DNA of 64,000 nucleotides from Anaerolineaceae bacterium. Lineage in GTDB: Bacteria > Chloroflexota > Anaerolineae > Aggregatilineales > Phototrophicaceae. A program made the position numbers and the translations under genes. The stretch covers positions 124,001-188,000 of the forward strand of contig WGMX01000028.1 of assembly GCA_016124855.1 (NCBI GenBank), written 5' to 3'. The number at the start of each line of letters is the position of its first letter. The first letter of the stretch is position 1. The notes under the pieces are model-generated. The model was not told the origin of the DNA. It saw nothing but the letters and a program-made list of their open reading frames with translations, and did not search any database. Below, in pieces: positions 18,118 to 26,851 of this stretch.

Positions 18118-19153
18118 AGAGTGCTTCCAAAATTTCAACAGCGACCAAGCCTTGTTCCCCGCTTGTTCCCGGTTCCGTACGGTTACGAATGCTTTTCGCT
18201 AGGTCAATTATTAACGCCTCGTGTCCCTGAGGACCATCAAATCGCAAACCCGGAATAACGGTTACGGGTTGCCCCGCCATTTCGGTATAGAAGCGCAAAC
18301 TGTCGTCGTTTTTATAATTGCGTACATTCAAAACAGCCGTTCCCTCTGTACCTTGGACTTCAACGCGGTAAGCATCTTCTTGCGGCTGACCATGTTCAGC
18401 CCATGTGATATTCATTGCCATACTTGCACCGTTTCCCAAACGCATAAAACCAACTGCGCCATCATCGACATCAAATCCACCCTCTATCTTTTGACCGGGT
18501 ACACGTCCCCAAGTTTTTCGACCAAACGGGCCAAACAAACTTCGCGTTTGAGCGCTAACAGTTTGCACCACAGGAAAATCCATCAGCCATAAAGCAAGAT
18601 CGATTACATGCACACCCAAATCAATCAATGCACCACCGCCGGAAGCTGCTTTACTACCAAACAATCCCCATCCGGGTATACCCGTCTCGCGTCGCCATGA
18701 AACCTGCACATGAAAAATGGTGCCAAGTTGGCCAGAGGTGATCATTTGGCGCATCCATTGGGCATCGGAACGGAAGCGGTAGTTGTAGCACATCATCAGT
18801 TTTTTACCGGTTCGCTTGGCTGCTTCGACCATTGCTCTTGCTTCTTGCGTGTTAACTGCCATGGGCTTTTCACAAACTACGTTGATTCCGGCTTCTAAAG
18901 CTGCAATTGAATATTGCGCATGAAGTGCGTTCGGCAAACATATGCTGACCATATCTAGCTTGGCATCATTGAGCATCATAGCAATATCGTTGTAACGTTC
19001 TGGCACATTCCATTCATCGGCAAACTGTTGTAACCGCTCTGCATTCGTATCACACACAGCAACTAAATCTGCATCGGTACTGGTTGTATATCCTTTTGCG
19101 TGAGCCTTTCCCACCCCGAGTCCAATAATACCAGCACGTAAAACGTCGCTCAT
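18071..19153 (-). CDS. Gfo/Idh/MocA family NAD(P)-dependent oxidoreductase
   Basis: A 360-residue dehydrogenase. It has the N-terminal Rossmann fold (AGIIGLGVGKAHAKGY), the family motif VVCEKPMAVNTQEA around residue 95, and the C-terminal alpha/beta substrate domain with GGGALIDLGVHVIDLALWL. Members oxidise or isomerise sugars, sugar acids or inositols. A GGGGGA ribosome-binding site precedes the ATG. It is the first gene of a three-gene minus-strand operon with the two exporter subunits, whose first gene it overlaps. The substrate is unknown; the operon link to an exporter is unusual but may be only co-transcription. Confidence 0.88.
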   Translation of the reverse strand: MSDVLRAGIIGLGVGKAHAKGYTTSTDADLVAVCDTNAERLQQFADEWNVPERYNDIAMMLNDAKLDMVSICLPNALHAQYSIAALEAGINVVCEKPMAVNTQEARAMVEAAKRTGKKLMMCYNYRFRSDAQWMRQMITSGQLGTIFHVQVSWRRETGIPGWGLFGSKAASGGGALIDLGVHVIDLALWLMDFPVVQTVSAQTRSLFGPFGRKTWGRVPGQKIEGGFDVDDGAVGFMRLGNGASMAMNITWAEHGQPQEDAYRVEVQGTEGTAVLNVRNYKNDDSLRFYTEMAGQPVTVIPGLRFDGPQGHEALIIDLAKSIRNRTEPGTSGEQGLVAVEILEALYESSEKRREVVFGSR

Positions 19154-19493
19154 ACATCCCCCAAATAATGGTTTCTAGAGAAAAAGGGTATTCAGTATAA
19201 TACTTCTTATCTTAGCTATGAATGCATAACTGACCATGTGACCAAACCTGTCCAATTTGGCGATGTCGGGAGGCTTCCTCACCCGCTATAATGAACTTCA
19301 CACGGGTATAACAAATTAGAATTCATGAACTTTTAATATTTGCCTTCAAGATCAAATTGCTATACAAATCAGTATTTTTGAAAAGATAACCTATACATTT
19401 CATTAAAATCCCTATACCACAACATAAATTGATGGATACCCTCCGATCAATCGGTTTTTATTAAACGCTCTTATTGAATGAAAGGTAAGTTTC
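19154..19493. other. 340-bp intergenic region between divergent operons
   Basis: AT-rich stretch separating the oxidoreductase (minus) from the hexosaminidase (plus). It must hold both promoters. Near the right end a short inverted repeat CCGAT/ATCGG followed by a T-run (about 19443-19460) lies 35 bp before the hexosaminidase start. I see no gene, and no copy of the LacI-type operator found at 25730. Confidence 0.5.
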
Positions 19494-21371
19494 ATGGTTG
19501 ATGCACCGCTGCTTTTACCAAACCCTCGTCAAATCGCGTTAGGTAACGATACCTACAGGTTGCCCTCTCATGCGCTTATTGCAATAAGCGATTCATCACT
19601 GCTATTTGAGGCCAAACGAGCGAAGGCTGCTTTGACACAATATGCGCATGTCAATTGGGAGGTCGTTGCAGGCACAAGCTACCTTAACATTGGTCTCGTG
19701 CTGGAACTTGATGACGACTTTCTCCACGACCAAGGTTATCAACTAAGTATTACTTCTCTAGATATATCCATTCGGGCAAAAGATGCTGCTGGTATATTTT
19801 ATGGGGTTTGCACGCTTAATCAGCTTATTCAGCAATATCAGTCTTCACTCCCCTGCCTTACGATTGAAGATTGGCCGGATTTCCCTGCACGCGGAGTTAT
19901 GCTGGATATCAGCCGCGACAAAGTACCTACCTTACAAACCATCTATGATTTGGTTGATCGGCTCGCCACACTCAAAGTCAACCAGCTTCAACTGTATATG
20001 GAACACACTTTTGCTTACCGGCATCATCCTGAAGTTTGGGCAAAATCAACACCATTCACAGGTGAAGAGATTCTTGAACTCGATGTATTCTGCCGTGAAC
20101 GACATGTCGAACTCGTTCCGAACCAAAACAGTTTAGGTCATATGGAACGCTGGCTCAAGCATGAACGGTATCGCCATTTAGCTGAATGCCCTGAAGGATT
20201 CGAAGCGTCTTGGGGTGGTTACAGCCCTCCAACCACGCTGAATCCGCTTGATCCCGGCAGTCTTAATCTCGTCGCCAGCATGTATGATGAACTGCTCCCC
20301 CATTTCACGAGTCAGCTTGTCAACGTCGGTGGAGATGAGCCGTGGGAACTCGGAAAGGGGAACAGCAAATCAGCAGTTGAGGCGCGTGGCGGTCGTGTTT
20401 ATCTCGATTACATCAGGCAGTTGCACAACGAAATATCAGCTCACGGACGCAAGATGCAGTTCTGGGGCGACATTATCGTTCACTATCCAGACCTTGTTCC
20501 CGAATTACCTAAAGACATCACGGCAATGTTGTGGGGATATGAAGGTGGAGAACGAGCCGCTGCCGAATGGGAACTCCAATGTAAGCTACTTGAAAGCTCT
20601 GGTATACCATTCTACGTTTGCCCCGGCACATCCAGTTGGAACAGCATTGCGGGTCGCACGGACAATGCCATTGATAACTGCCGTATTAGTGCCATCAGCG
20701 GACTGAAACATGGTGCAATTGGTCTCCTTAATACCGACTGGGGTGATAACGGACATTGGCAGCCTATCTCTATTAGTCTTCTCGGATTCGCATATGGCGC
20801 GGGCGTATCATGGTGTCTCGAAACCAACGAGAAGCTAGACTTACCACCACTCCTGAACCTATTCATCTTCAATGACTCGGCAGGTGTCATGGGGAAACTG
20901 GCATACGACTTAGGAGAAGTCTACAAAATTATTGGTCCTGAACATATCAATGGTCAAATCTTAGCCTACACAATGCAAGTGCCAACCGAACGTATCCAAA
21001 GCAGCATAATTGCACATGAAACAAGTGCAGAGAAAAAAGCGGATATCCAACCAGACACACTCCGACGTGTGGTTGATACTATTAAAGGAATTATAGAGCC
21101 CATAAACAAGGCGCAAATGACTCGACCGGATGCGGCGATTATTGCCGCTGAGTTTCAACAAGCTGCAAATTTGCTGATCCATTCGGCAAAGCGACTCTTA
21201 TTCGTGACCGATGAAGAAGGTACACCTCAAGCCCTGCATGAAGAACTACAGAGTTTACTCTCCAAGCAGCGAGGGATCTGGCTTGCACGCAATCGAACTG
21301 GTGGCCTAGACGACAGCCTCAAACGTTTCGAGACGATTAACACTGAGTATGAGAAACTGCTCAAATCATAG
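19494..21371 (+). CDS. Glycoside hydrolase family 20 (beta-N-acetylhexosaminidase-like)
   Basis: A 625-residue enzyme. The N-terminal GH20b-type alpha/beta domain (about 5-125) leads into the TIM barrel at FPARGVMLDISRDKVP. The catalytic pair is D281-E282 in NVGGDEPWELG: the aspartate orients the substrate 2-acetamido group and the glutamate is the acid/base. Other barrel marks are NQLQLYMEHTFAY and PNQNSLGHMERWL. It releases terminal N-acetylglucosamine or N-acetylgalactosamine. There is no signal peptide, so it probably works in the cytoplasm on imported oligosaccharides. It converges with a LacI-controlled operon containing an amino-sugar kinase and a ChbG-type deacetylase, which supports use of chitin-, mucin- or peptidoglycan-derived sugars. 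Confidence 0.9.
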   Translation: MVDAPLLLPNPRQIALGNDTYRLPSHALIAISDSSLLFEAKRAKAALTQYAHVNWEVVAGTSYLNIGLVLELDDDFLHDQGYQLSITSLDISIRAKDAAGIFYGVCTLNQLIQQYQSSLPCLTIEDWPDFPARGVMLDISRDKVPTLQTIYDLVDRLATLKVNQLQLYMEHTFAYRHHPEVWAKSTPFTGEEILELDVFCRERHVELVPNQNSLGHMERWLKHERYRHLAECPEGFEASWGGYSPPTTLNPLDPGSLNLVASMYDELLPHFTSQLVNVGGDEPWELGKGNSKSAVEARGGRVYLDYIRQLHNEISAHGRKMQFWGDIIVHYPDLVPELPKDITAMLWGYEGGERAAAEWELQCKLLESSGIPFYVCPGTSSWNSIAGRTDNAIDNCRISAISGLKHGAIGLLNTDWGDNGHWQPISISLLGFAYGAGVSWCLETNEKLDLPPLLNLFIFNDSAGVMGKLAYDLGEVYKIIGPEHINGQILAYTMQVPTERIQSSIIAHETSAEKKADIQPDTLRRVVDTIKGIIEPINKAQMTRPDAAIIAAEFQQAANLLIHSAKRLLFVTDEEGTPQALHEELQSLLSKQRGIWLARNRTGGLDDSLKRFETINTEYEKLLKS

Positions 21372-21385
21372 ATCAAATACAGTAC

Positions 21386-21412
21386 AAAGGGTGTATGCAT
21401 ATGGCACCCTTT
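21386..21412. terminator. Bidirectional terminator between hexosaminidase and kinase genes
   Basis: An 8-bp inverted repeat AAAGGGTG / CACCCTTT with an 11-base loop lies between two converging genes. The outer A and T runs provide a weak U-tract on either strand. Confidence 0.65.
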
Positions 21413-21440
21413 CATTTGTAAATGCCTGTTTTAGATGGCG

Positions 21441-22445
21441 CTATTGTCCTATATCAGCTTCTTGAGCGTCACCAACTAACACGTGATTGGTGGATTGGAT
21501 TAACTTTTCGCGCAAGGGAATATGGTCGAGTTTTACCTGTTCCATAGCCAACATCACTGCTCCAACAACCGGAGGCGCTGTCAGCCGGACTAACGCTGCT
21601 CCGGATGCGACCTTATGTACGGTTTCCGCTACCACCTTTGCCACTAACGGACTCCCTTTGTACACACTTCCGGTTAAGACCAAATCAAAGTCGAGATTTT
21701 CAAACTGAAGCTGACGGATAACGCCAATTGCTAGGTCACCTAGCTCGTGTCCTAGCCAGCGAATCGCTTCGACGGCAACTGCATCTTGTTCGTGGGCTGC
21801 CTCAAATACCACCATAACTGCCTGCCCTTGTAACTGATAACGATCACGAGACAGCCCTTCCAACAAATCTGTCACATCCTTTGCACCAACATATTCGACA
21901 AATTTCCGACCTAAGCTGGTTTCTGGCCCGCGACACGACCAAGCCTTGGTTACACTGTGCATCGCAACCCGTACTAAATCGCCCGCACCACCATATTCTC
22001 CTGACCAGTTGCCAACGCCTGATACGCGCCCTTCACGGCCATTAGCATCGCGCCCACGACAGTTACTTCCGGTTCCAGCTACCAAGCTGACACCCCAGCC
22101 TGTTCGTGATCCGGCGATTAATCCAATGACCGCGTCATTCACCAGTTCCATTGGAGCGCACAATCCAATCTGGCGAATCACGTCGCGATGCAATGGCTCG
22201 TCTCTGGGCCAATCCAGCCCGGCGATACCCATGCCAATGGCAGTTAAATCGCGTTTTTCTAAACCCGCAGTTGCTAATGCGTGGTTTGTCACGCTTTCGA
22301 TGACAGACGCAAATCCGTCGTATCCAATCATTTCATGATTGCCAGTTCCACCCGCGCCGAAGCCAAGAACTGTTCCGGTTTCGTCACTAATAACCGCGTG
22401 GGATTTCGTGCCCCCAACATCAACACCTAAAAAATATTGTTTCAT
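21441..22445 (-). CDS. N-acetylglucosamine kinase-like protein (BadF/BadG/BcrA ATPase family)
   Basis: A 334-residue ASKHA-fold kinase. The phosphate-1 motif GVDVGGTKSHAVISD is at residues 7-21, the phosphate-2 region includes SLVAGTGSNCRGRD (about 121), and the adenosine region includes VVLTGSVYKGSP. This family phosphorylates N-acetylglucosamine, glucosamine or related amino sugars. Its start lies 3 bp after the stop of the ChbG gene, so it is the last gene of the LacI-GH4-ChbG-kinase operon. Exact sugar is inferred from the family and from the GH20 neighbour. Confidence 0.85.
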   Translation of the reverse strand: MKQYFLGVDVGGTKSHAVISDETGTVLGFGAGGTGNHEMIGYDGFASVIESVTNHALATAGLEKRDLTAIGMGIAGLDWPRDEPLHRDVIRQIGLCAPMELVNDAVIGLIAGSRTGWGVSLVAGTGSNCRGRDANGREGRVSGVGNWSGEYGGAGDLVRVAMHSVTKAWSCRGPETSLGRKFVEYVGAKDVTDLLEGLSRDRYQLQGQAVMVVFEAAHEQDAVAVEAIRWLGHELGDLAIGVIRQLQFENLDFDLVLTGSVYKGSPLVAKVVAETVHKVASGAALVRLTAPPVVGAVMLAMEQVKLDHIPLREKLIQSTNHVLVGDAQEADIGQ

Positions 22446-22448
22446 CGT

Positions 22449-23342
22449 TTACAGCCGCATCAAATCCCGCAATACCCGGTTACCAATAACATGAATGCCT
22501 TTATCACTTATAAAATCACGCAGTTCCGTACTCAAAAAGGCCTGATAATCCGCTACACGGCTTTCCCAATCTGGCGCAATAGCGCGTAATTCGGGGGTAT
22601 CTTGCGCGGCATGGTTGTAGAAATGGGTGATACCCACCGGCAGATTTTCAAGAATACGTTTGGCTTGCCCAACGCGATCATGCGGATTATCCAGAGGGAG
22701 GCCAACCTCATGGTCAAGGAGCGGAACGCCAGCGCTCTCTAATTTTTCGTTCAGTTCTACAGCCAAATTACTGAGCGTATCATCTAGACCACGCGCACGG
22801 AAGCCCACTTTATCACCCCGGAATAAAATTGTAGGAGGTAACTGATATTCCTGCGCCAGATTAACATATCCGGGTAAAAACTTCTCATGGGCAATCGTAC
22901 CCATGTGACTATCAATATGTGTCGGGTCAATACCGGCGGTTAAGGCACGATCAATCTGAGCCTTCAGCTCACTGTTTGCTGCACGAGAATCGCCATTGGC
23001 ATGTACAGGTGGCTGCCGACGATAAAAATAACCTTCGTTATCAATCAATCCACTTGCGACATCGCGGGTTGAGATTGGCCCCCACCGATAGCCGTCCCAC
23101 TCGCTGTTCAGCGTGAGATGCACACCCATATCTATCTCAGGATGCTTGCGACAGAACTCAGCTGTTTGTGGGAACCACGGACATGGAACCATCACGGCGG
23201 CGGATGAGATAAGACCAAAATCGAGCAAATCCTCATAGGCAGAAAGAGTCGACTGGCACATCCCGACGTCATCGACATGGAGAATTACGACGCGATCCGT
23301 ATCACTAAGACCTAATTTTTTCAGTACTGGATTCGGTTTCAC
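22449..23342 (-). CDS. ChbG/HpnK (YdjC-like) carbohydrate deacetylase
   Basis: A 297-residue YdjC-family protein. The metal site is visible as HVDDVGMCQS (aspartate pair near residues 24-26), GVHLTLNSEWDGYRWGPIS (histidine near 75) and THIDSHMGT (histidines near 140). YdjC enzymes remove acetyl groups from chitooligosaccharides and related N-acetyl sugars. The start codon is GTG. It is placed between the GH4 glycosidase and the amino-sugar kinase with gaps of 19 and 3 bp, a classic degradation operon. Confidence 0.87.
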   Translation of the reverse strand: MKPNPVLKKLGLSDTDRVVILHVDDVGMCQSTLSAYEDLLDFGLISSAAVMVPCPWFPQTAEFCRKHPEIDMGVHLTLNSEWDGYRWGPISTRDVASGLIDNEGYFYRRQPPVHANGDSRAANSELKAQIDRALTAGIDPTHIDSHMGTIAHEKFLPGYVNLAQEYQLPPTILFRGDKVGFRARGLDDTLSNLAVELNEKLESAGVPLLDHEVGLPLDNPHDRVGQAKRILENLPVGITHFYNHAAQDTPELRAIAPDWESRVADYQAFLSTELRDFISDKGIHVIGNRVLRDLMRL

Positions 23343-23361
23343 GATGGCTACTTTCTGTTAA

Positions 23362-24642
23362 TCAGTTAAAAAACTGCGGTAGATATTTTTTATTGGTTTG
23401 GAGCAAATCTTCGAGGACTGATTCCACTTTATCAGCCGACGGTCCCAATGGATGTGTCAGTAAGGCTTGATAGGCCGCGTTCCGGTCACCATGAACAGCC
23501 GCCTCCACCGTAAGCAGTTCATAGGCTTTGATTTGCGAGATTAGTCCAAAGGCCGATAACGGCAGTGGTTCAGCGGGAAGCGGGTGAATTCCCGAGGCAT
23601 GAACAGTGCATGGTAATTCCAACACCCAATCTTCGGGCCAACCTTTTACTGCACCGCGATGCGGAACATTGACTTCATGGGTTTCGCCCAAATCATTATA
23701 ATGTGCGTTCAAGAGCTGGGTGGCTAAGGTCGAATAATAGGCTCCACCGCGTTTCATTAGACCGTCGGGTGGTGTTGTGCGGTCAGGCTCGGCATATTGC
23801 TTAAATAATTCATCTTCAATTGCCATCACTGCTTCTGCGCGCGAAGGTGGCCAACTCTTTTGTTCGTCAAGCTTCTTGCCAGTGTAGTAGAAATATTGGA
23901 GATAGTAATTAGGAATCATGTGCAACACTTCAATAGTATTTACATCCCAAGCCGGGTGTTCATCGGAGCGAAGTTTTTGTACGTACTGCTCGAACACTTG
24001 AGGCCACAAATCTTCGCCATCGAGTTTAAGTCCACGATGCCATGTCAGGTGATTTAGTCCCAATGTTTCCAAATGAGCATCGGTTGATTTAGCTTCAATG
24101 CCGATGTCTTCGAGCATATGCATTTTGGTGGTAATGGGCACATTACAAACGCCAACTGACGGAACATCTGACGCATATCGTGAGAGTGCTTCCGTCACTA
24201 AGCCCGCCGGATTGGTGAAATTAACGAGCAAAGCTCCCTGCGCCAATTCACGCATGTCAGCCGCAATCTTGAGGACAACGGGTATGGTACGGAGCGCTTT
24301 CGCCATACCACCTACGCCAGTTGTTTCCTGCCCGATTAAGCCGTGCCGCATCCCCAAGTACTCATCTTCGCGACGAGCCGCCATCCAGCCCACACGCAGT
24401 TGTGTTGTCACATATTGCGCATCTTTGACTGCTTCACGCTGGTCAGTGGTCAAGTGAACTTCAAACTTCGCGCCAGCGGCTTTCGCCATGCGTTGAGCGA
24501 ACTTGCCTACGACTTCCAAGCGTTCTGGGAGAATATCCATCAGCCAGAGTTCAGTCATCGGAAAACTGTCTTGGCGTTCTAAAAATCCGTTAATAAGCTC
24601 TGGTGTGTAGGATGATCCTCCACCAATTACTGCCACTTTCAT
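23362..24642 (-). CDS. Glycoside hydrolase family 4 (6-phospho-beta-glucosidase-like)
   Basis: A 426-residue NAD- and Mn-dependent glycosidase. GH4 enzymes cleave by a redox-elimination mechanism. Visible features are the NAD-binding KVAVIGGGSSYTPEL at the N terminus, TTGVGGMAKALRTIPVV, NFTNPAGLVTEA, the metal-site cysteine in VCNVPITTKMH (about 171) and the histidine in LNHLTWHRG (about 200). The CNVP form of the metal motif is typical of 6-phospho-beta-glucosidases such as CelF/ChbF. Together with ChbG this suggests beta-linked (possibly chitobiose-type) disaccharide phosphates, although no PTS gene is in the window. Confidence 0.9.
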   Translation of the reverse strand: MKVAVIGGGSSYTPELINGFLERQDSFPMTELWLMDILPERLEVVGKFAQRMAKAAGAKFEVHLTTDQREAVKDAQYVTTQLRVGWMAARREDEYLGMRHGLIGQETTGVGGMAKALRTIPVVLKIAADMRELAQGALLVNFTNPAGLVTEALSRYASDVPSVGVCNVPITTKMHMLEDIGIEAKSTDAHLETLGLNHLTWHRGLKLDGEDLWPQVFEQYVQKLRSDEHPAWDVNTIEVLHMIPNYYLQYFYYTGKKLDEQKSWPPSRAEAVMAIEDELFKQYAEPDRTTPPDGLMKRGGAYYSTLATQLLNAHYNDLGETHEVNVPHRGAVKGWPEDWVLELPCTVHASGIHPLPAEPLPLSAFGLISQIKAYELLTVEAAVHGDRNAAYQALLTHPLGPSADKVESVLEDLLQTNKKYLPQFFN

Positions 24643-24677
24643 CTTGCTTTACTCGCTTCCAGAATCTTTAATCTAAA

Positions 24678-25706
24678 CTATTCTGATGCTCCACACGAGC
24701 GCCGTATAATCAGTTCGGTTGGGAGCAATATTTCGCGTTCTGCCTTACCTGTTTGGATTAAGCTAATTAGTTGACGAACAGCTTCGCGACCAGCGGTTTC
24801 GATGGGAGCTCGAACGGTTGTTAAAGGGGGCGTAAGATAATGCGATGGACGTATATCATCGAAGCCAACAAGAGCTATATCTTCAGGCACACGTAAACCA
24901 GCTTCCTTTAGAGCAGATAATGCCCCTATTGCCGAGTCGTCGTCAGCCGCAAAGACGGCATCAAAGGGTTCACCACGCTTCAACAATTGGGAGATCGCGG
25001 CCTGCCCTTGCGCCTCATTAAAGCCACCCATAGCCAATAGATCGGGATTAAACTCGATATTGTGAGCGGCCAAGGATTCACGATAACCCATTTCGCGCCA
25101 ATGAGAGTCCTCACTACCTGACGGCCCACTAAGAAATGCAATTCTTCGATAACCACGTTCATCTATGAGATAGTCAATCAGCTTGCGAGCACCGGATTTA
25201 TTCTCGAAACCCACATAGGGAATACCTAATCCATCGGGCGGCGAACGATGAAGCAGTACCATCGGGAATTGCAAGCGATATAAACGTCTGATTTCATTGG
25301 GCGATAAACTTTCGTTGAATATAATGATGCCATCCGAGTTATGTTCGCCTAGTGGATGGCTGAGCCGCGGCTCATCATTCCCGGCCACATGAGTACAGTG
25401 GATTAGGAGATCAAAGCCGTACTCCCGTGTGCCGGCCTCAATTCCACGTAACATTGGGCTGAAAAACTCACCACTAATGTCCTGCAAAATCAGGCCGATG
25501 GTGTTGGTTCGGCGACTGGCTAATCCTCTCGCGGCTGCATGGGGTGAATAGTCAAGAGACGCAATCGCATCCCAAACCCGAATTGTCGTGGCTTCCGCTA
25601 CTTGCCCGGTTTTATTGATGACCCGACTGACCGTAGCAATGGAAACACCGGCTCTTTCAGCCACATCATCAATTGTTGCGCGAGAATTTTCACTTATTTT
25701 GGACAT
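24678..25706 (-). CDS. LacI family transcriptional regulator
   Basis: A 342-residue repressor. The N-terminal helix-turn-helix ATIDDVAERAGVSIATVSRV and hinge SPHAAARGLASRRTNTIG are canonical, followed by a periplasmic-binding-protein-like sugar domain (about 65-335). It heads the GH4-ChbG-kinase operon and probably controls it: a perfect LacI-type palindrome lies at 25730-25747 across its own promoter, so autorepression is likely. The inducer is presumably a sugar or sugar phosphate of this pathway. Confidence 0.93.
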   Translation of the reverse strand: MSKISENSRATIDDVAERAGVSIATVSRVINKTGQVAEATTIRVWDAIASLDYSPHAAARGLASRRTNTIGLILQDISGEFFSPMLRGIEAGTREYGFDLLIHCTHVAGNDEPRLSHPLGEHNSDGIIIFNESLSPNEIRRLYRLQFPMVLLHRSPPDGLGIPYVGFENKSGARKLIDYLIDERGYRRIAFLSGPSGSEDSHWREMGYRESLAAHNIEFNPDLLAMGGFNEAQGQAAISQLLKRGEPFDAVFAADDDSAIGALSALKEAGLRVPEDIALVGFDDIRPSHYLTPPLTTVRAPIETAGREAVRQLISLIQTGKAEREILLPTELIIRRSCGASE

Positions 25707-25729
25707 AACGACACTGAACTACTCAACAT

Positions 25730-25747
25730 TATGTAAGCGCTTACATA
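25730..25747 (-). promoter_or_regulatory. LacI-type operator, perfect 18-bp palindrome
   Basis: TATGTAAGCGCTTACATA is exactly self-complementary with the central CG typical of LacI/GalR operators. It lies 23 bp upstream of the LacI-family start codon and touches the -10 box, covering the expected transcription start, so binding should block the promoter. Confidence 0.85.
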
Positions 25748-25775
25748 GATTATCTACTTTATCAATAATCGTCAA
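25747..25775 (-). promoter_or_regulatory. Promoter of the LacI-GH4-ChbG-kinase operon
   Basis: On the minus strand TTGACG (25775-25770), a 17-base spacer and TAATCT (25752-25747) form a good housekeeping promoter. The operator at 25730-25747 follows at once. Confidence 0.7.
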
Positions 25776-25835
25776 GTCACACGGAGAAACTTGGAATACT
25801 TCTATTGACATACGAAAGTCATGTCGATTGGATTA

Positions 25836-25862
25836 TTGTTGGTCGAAGCAGCGTGTTATAAT
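25836..25862 (+). promoter_or_regulatory. Putative promoter of the inositol operon
   Basis: A perfect TATAAT -10 box lies at 25857-25862, 77 bp before the iolB start. The -35 region is poor (TTGTTG at 15 bases, or TTATTG at 18 bases spacing), so an activator may be needed. This is inferred from sequence only. Confidence 0.45.
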
Positions 25863-25939
25863 TCTGAGGAATAGATCGGGTTTTATACTGAGATTAACTT
25901 AGAAAGTGTCACCCGTAGGCACAGAAAAGCAGCCACTTC

Positions 25940-26806
25940 ATGAAATACACAGCCGAAACTATGCTTATTCGCTCAAAAGATAAAAACCAAACAGGCATTT
26001 TTGCAGAAGTCTCTGCCGCCCAAGCTGGTTGGGATTGGCTGAATATGGCTGCCCGGCGGATGAACAAAGGTGAAAAGTGGAAAGGCAGCACAGGCAACAA
26101 CGAATACGCTCATGTGATTTTTGGCGGAAAGTGCAATGTTCGGTCGAGCGCAGGCGACTTTTTGAATATTGGCAAGCGCGAGAATGTGTTCGCGGGTAAG
26201 CCCTATGCGGTTTATCTTTCTCGCAATACGACCTTTGAAATTGAGGCTCTAACGGACGGATTTGAGGTAGCTAGCTGCTGGGTTAAGACTGAAGAAGATC
26301 ATCCGGCGCAATTGGTCACGCCCGAAACTAGCGCAGTAGAACTACGCGGTGGTGATAATGCTTCGCGCCAAATTAACAGTATTTTACCGCCCGGATTTGA
26401 CTGCCAACGGCTCGTAGTGGTGGAAGTTTACACCCCCGGAGGAAACTGGTCGAGCTACCCTCCGCACAAGCATGACATTCACCGAGAAGATAAAAACGGC
26501 ACTGTACTGGAAGCCGATTTGGAAGAGATTTACTTCTACAAGCTCGACCGCCCTGAAGGTTATGCCTACCAACGGGTTTATACCGATGATCGCCACATCG
26601 ACGCAGTGATGATGTCACAAAATCACGATATGGTGCTTGTGCCAGAAGGTTACCATCCGGTAGTAAGCGCGCACGGCTACATAACTTATTACTTAAATTT
26701 CCTAGCAGGCTCCGCACAGTCACTAGCGAACGCAGATGATCCGGCATATGCGTGGGTGAAGGAGAAGTGGACTGGAATCGACCCGCGCCTGCCTATCGTC
26801 ACATAA
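25940..26806 (+). CDS. iolB: 5-deoxy-glucuronate isomerase
   Basis: A 288-residue bicupin enzyme of myo-inositol breakdown. It converts 5-deoxy-D-glucuronate to 2-deoxy-5-keto-D-gluconate. Family motifs are NEYAHVIFGGKCNV in the first cupin and GNWSSYPPHKHD, LEEIYFYKLDRPEGY and GYHPVVSAHGYITYYLNFL in the second; the histidines and glutamate of the PPHKHD and EEIYFY segments are the metal ligands. It opens an operon running through iolD to an iolG-like gene. The kinase, aldolase and dehydratase genes of the pathway (iolC, iolJ, iolE) are not in the window. Confidence 0.93.
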   Translation: MKYTAETMLIRSKDKNQTGIFAEVSAAQAGWDWLNMAARRMNKGEKWKGSTGNNEYAHVIFGGKCNVRSSAGDFLNIGKRENVFAGKPYAVYLSRNTTFEIEALTDGFEVASCWVKTEEDHPAQLVTPETSAVELRGGDNASRQINSILPPGFDCQRLVVVEVYTPGGNWSSYPPHKHDIHREDKNGTVLEADLEEIYFYKLDRPEGYAYQRVYTDDRHIDAVMMSQNHDMVLVPEGYHPVVSAHGYITYYLNFLAGSAQSLANADDPAYAWVKEKWTGIDPRLPIVT

Positions 26807-26851
26807 TAAAGGTGACCTGCTTAACTATTTAGATTATTTACAGGGAAGATT

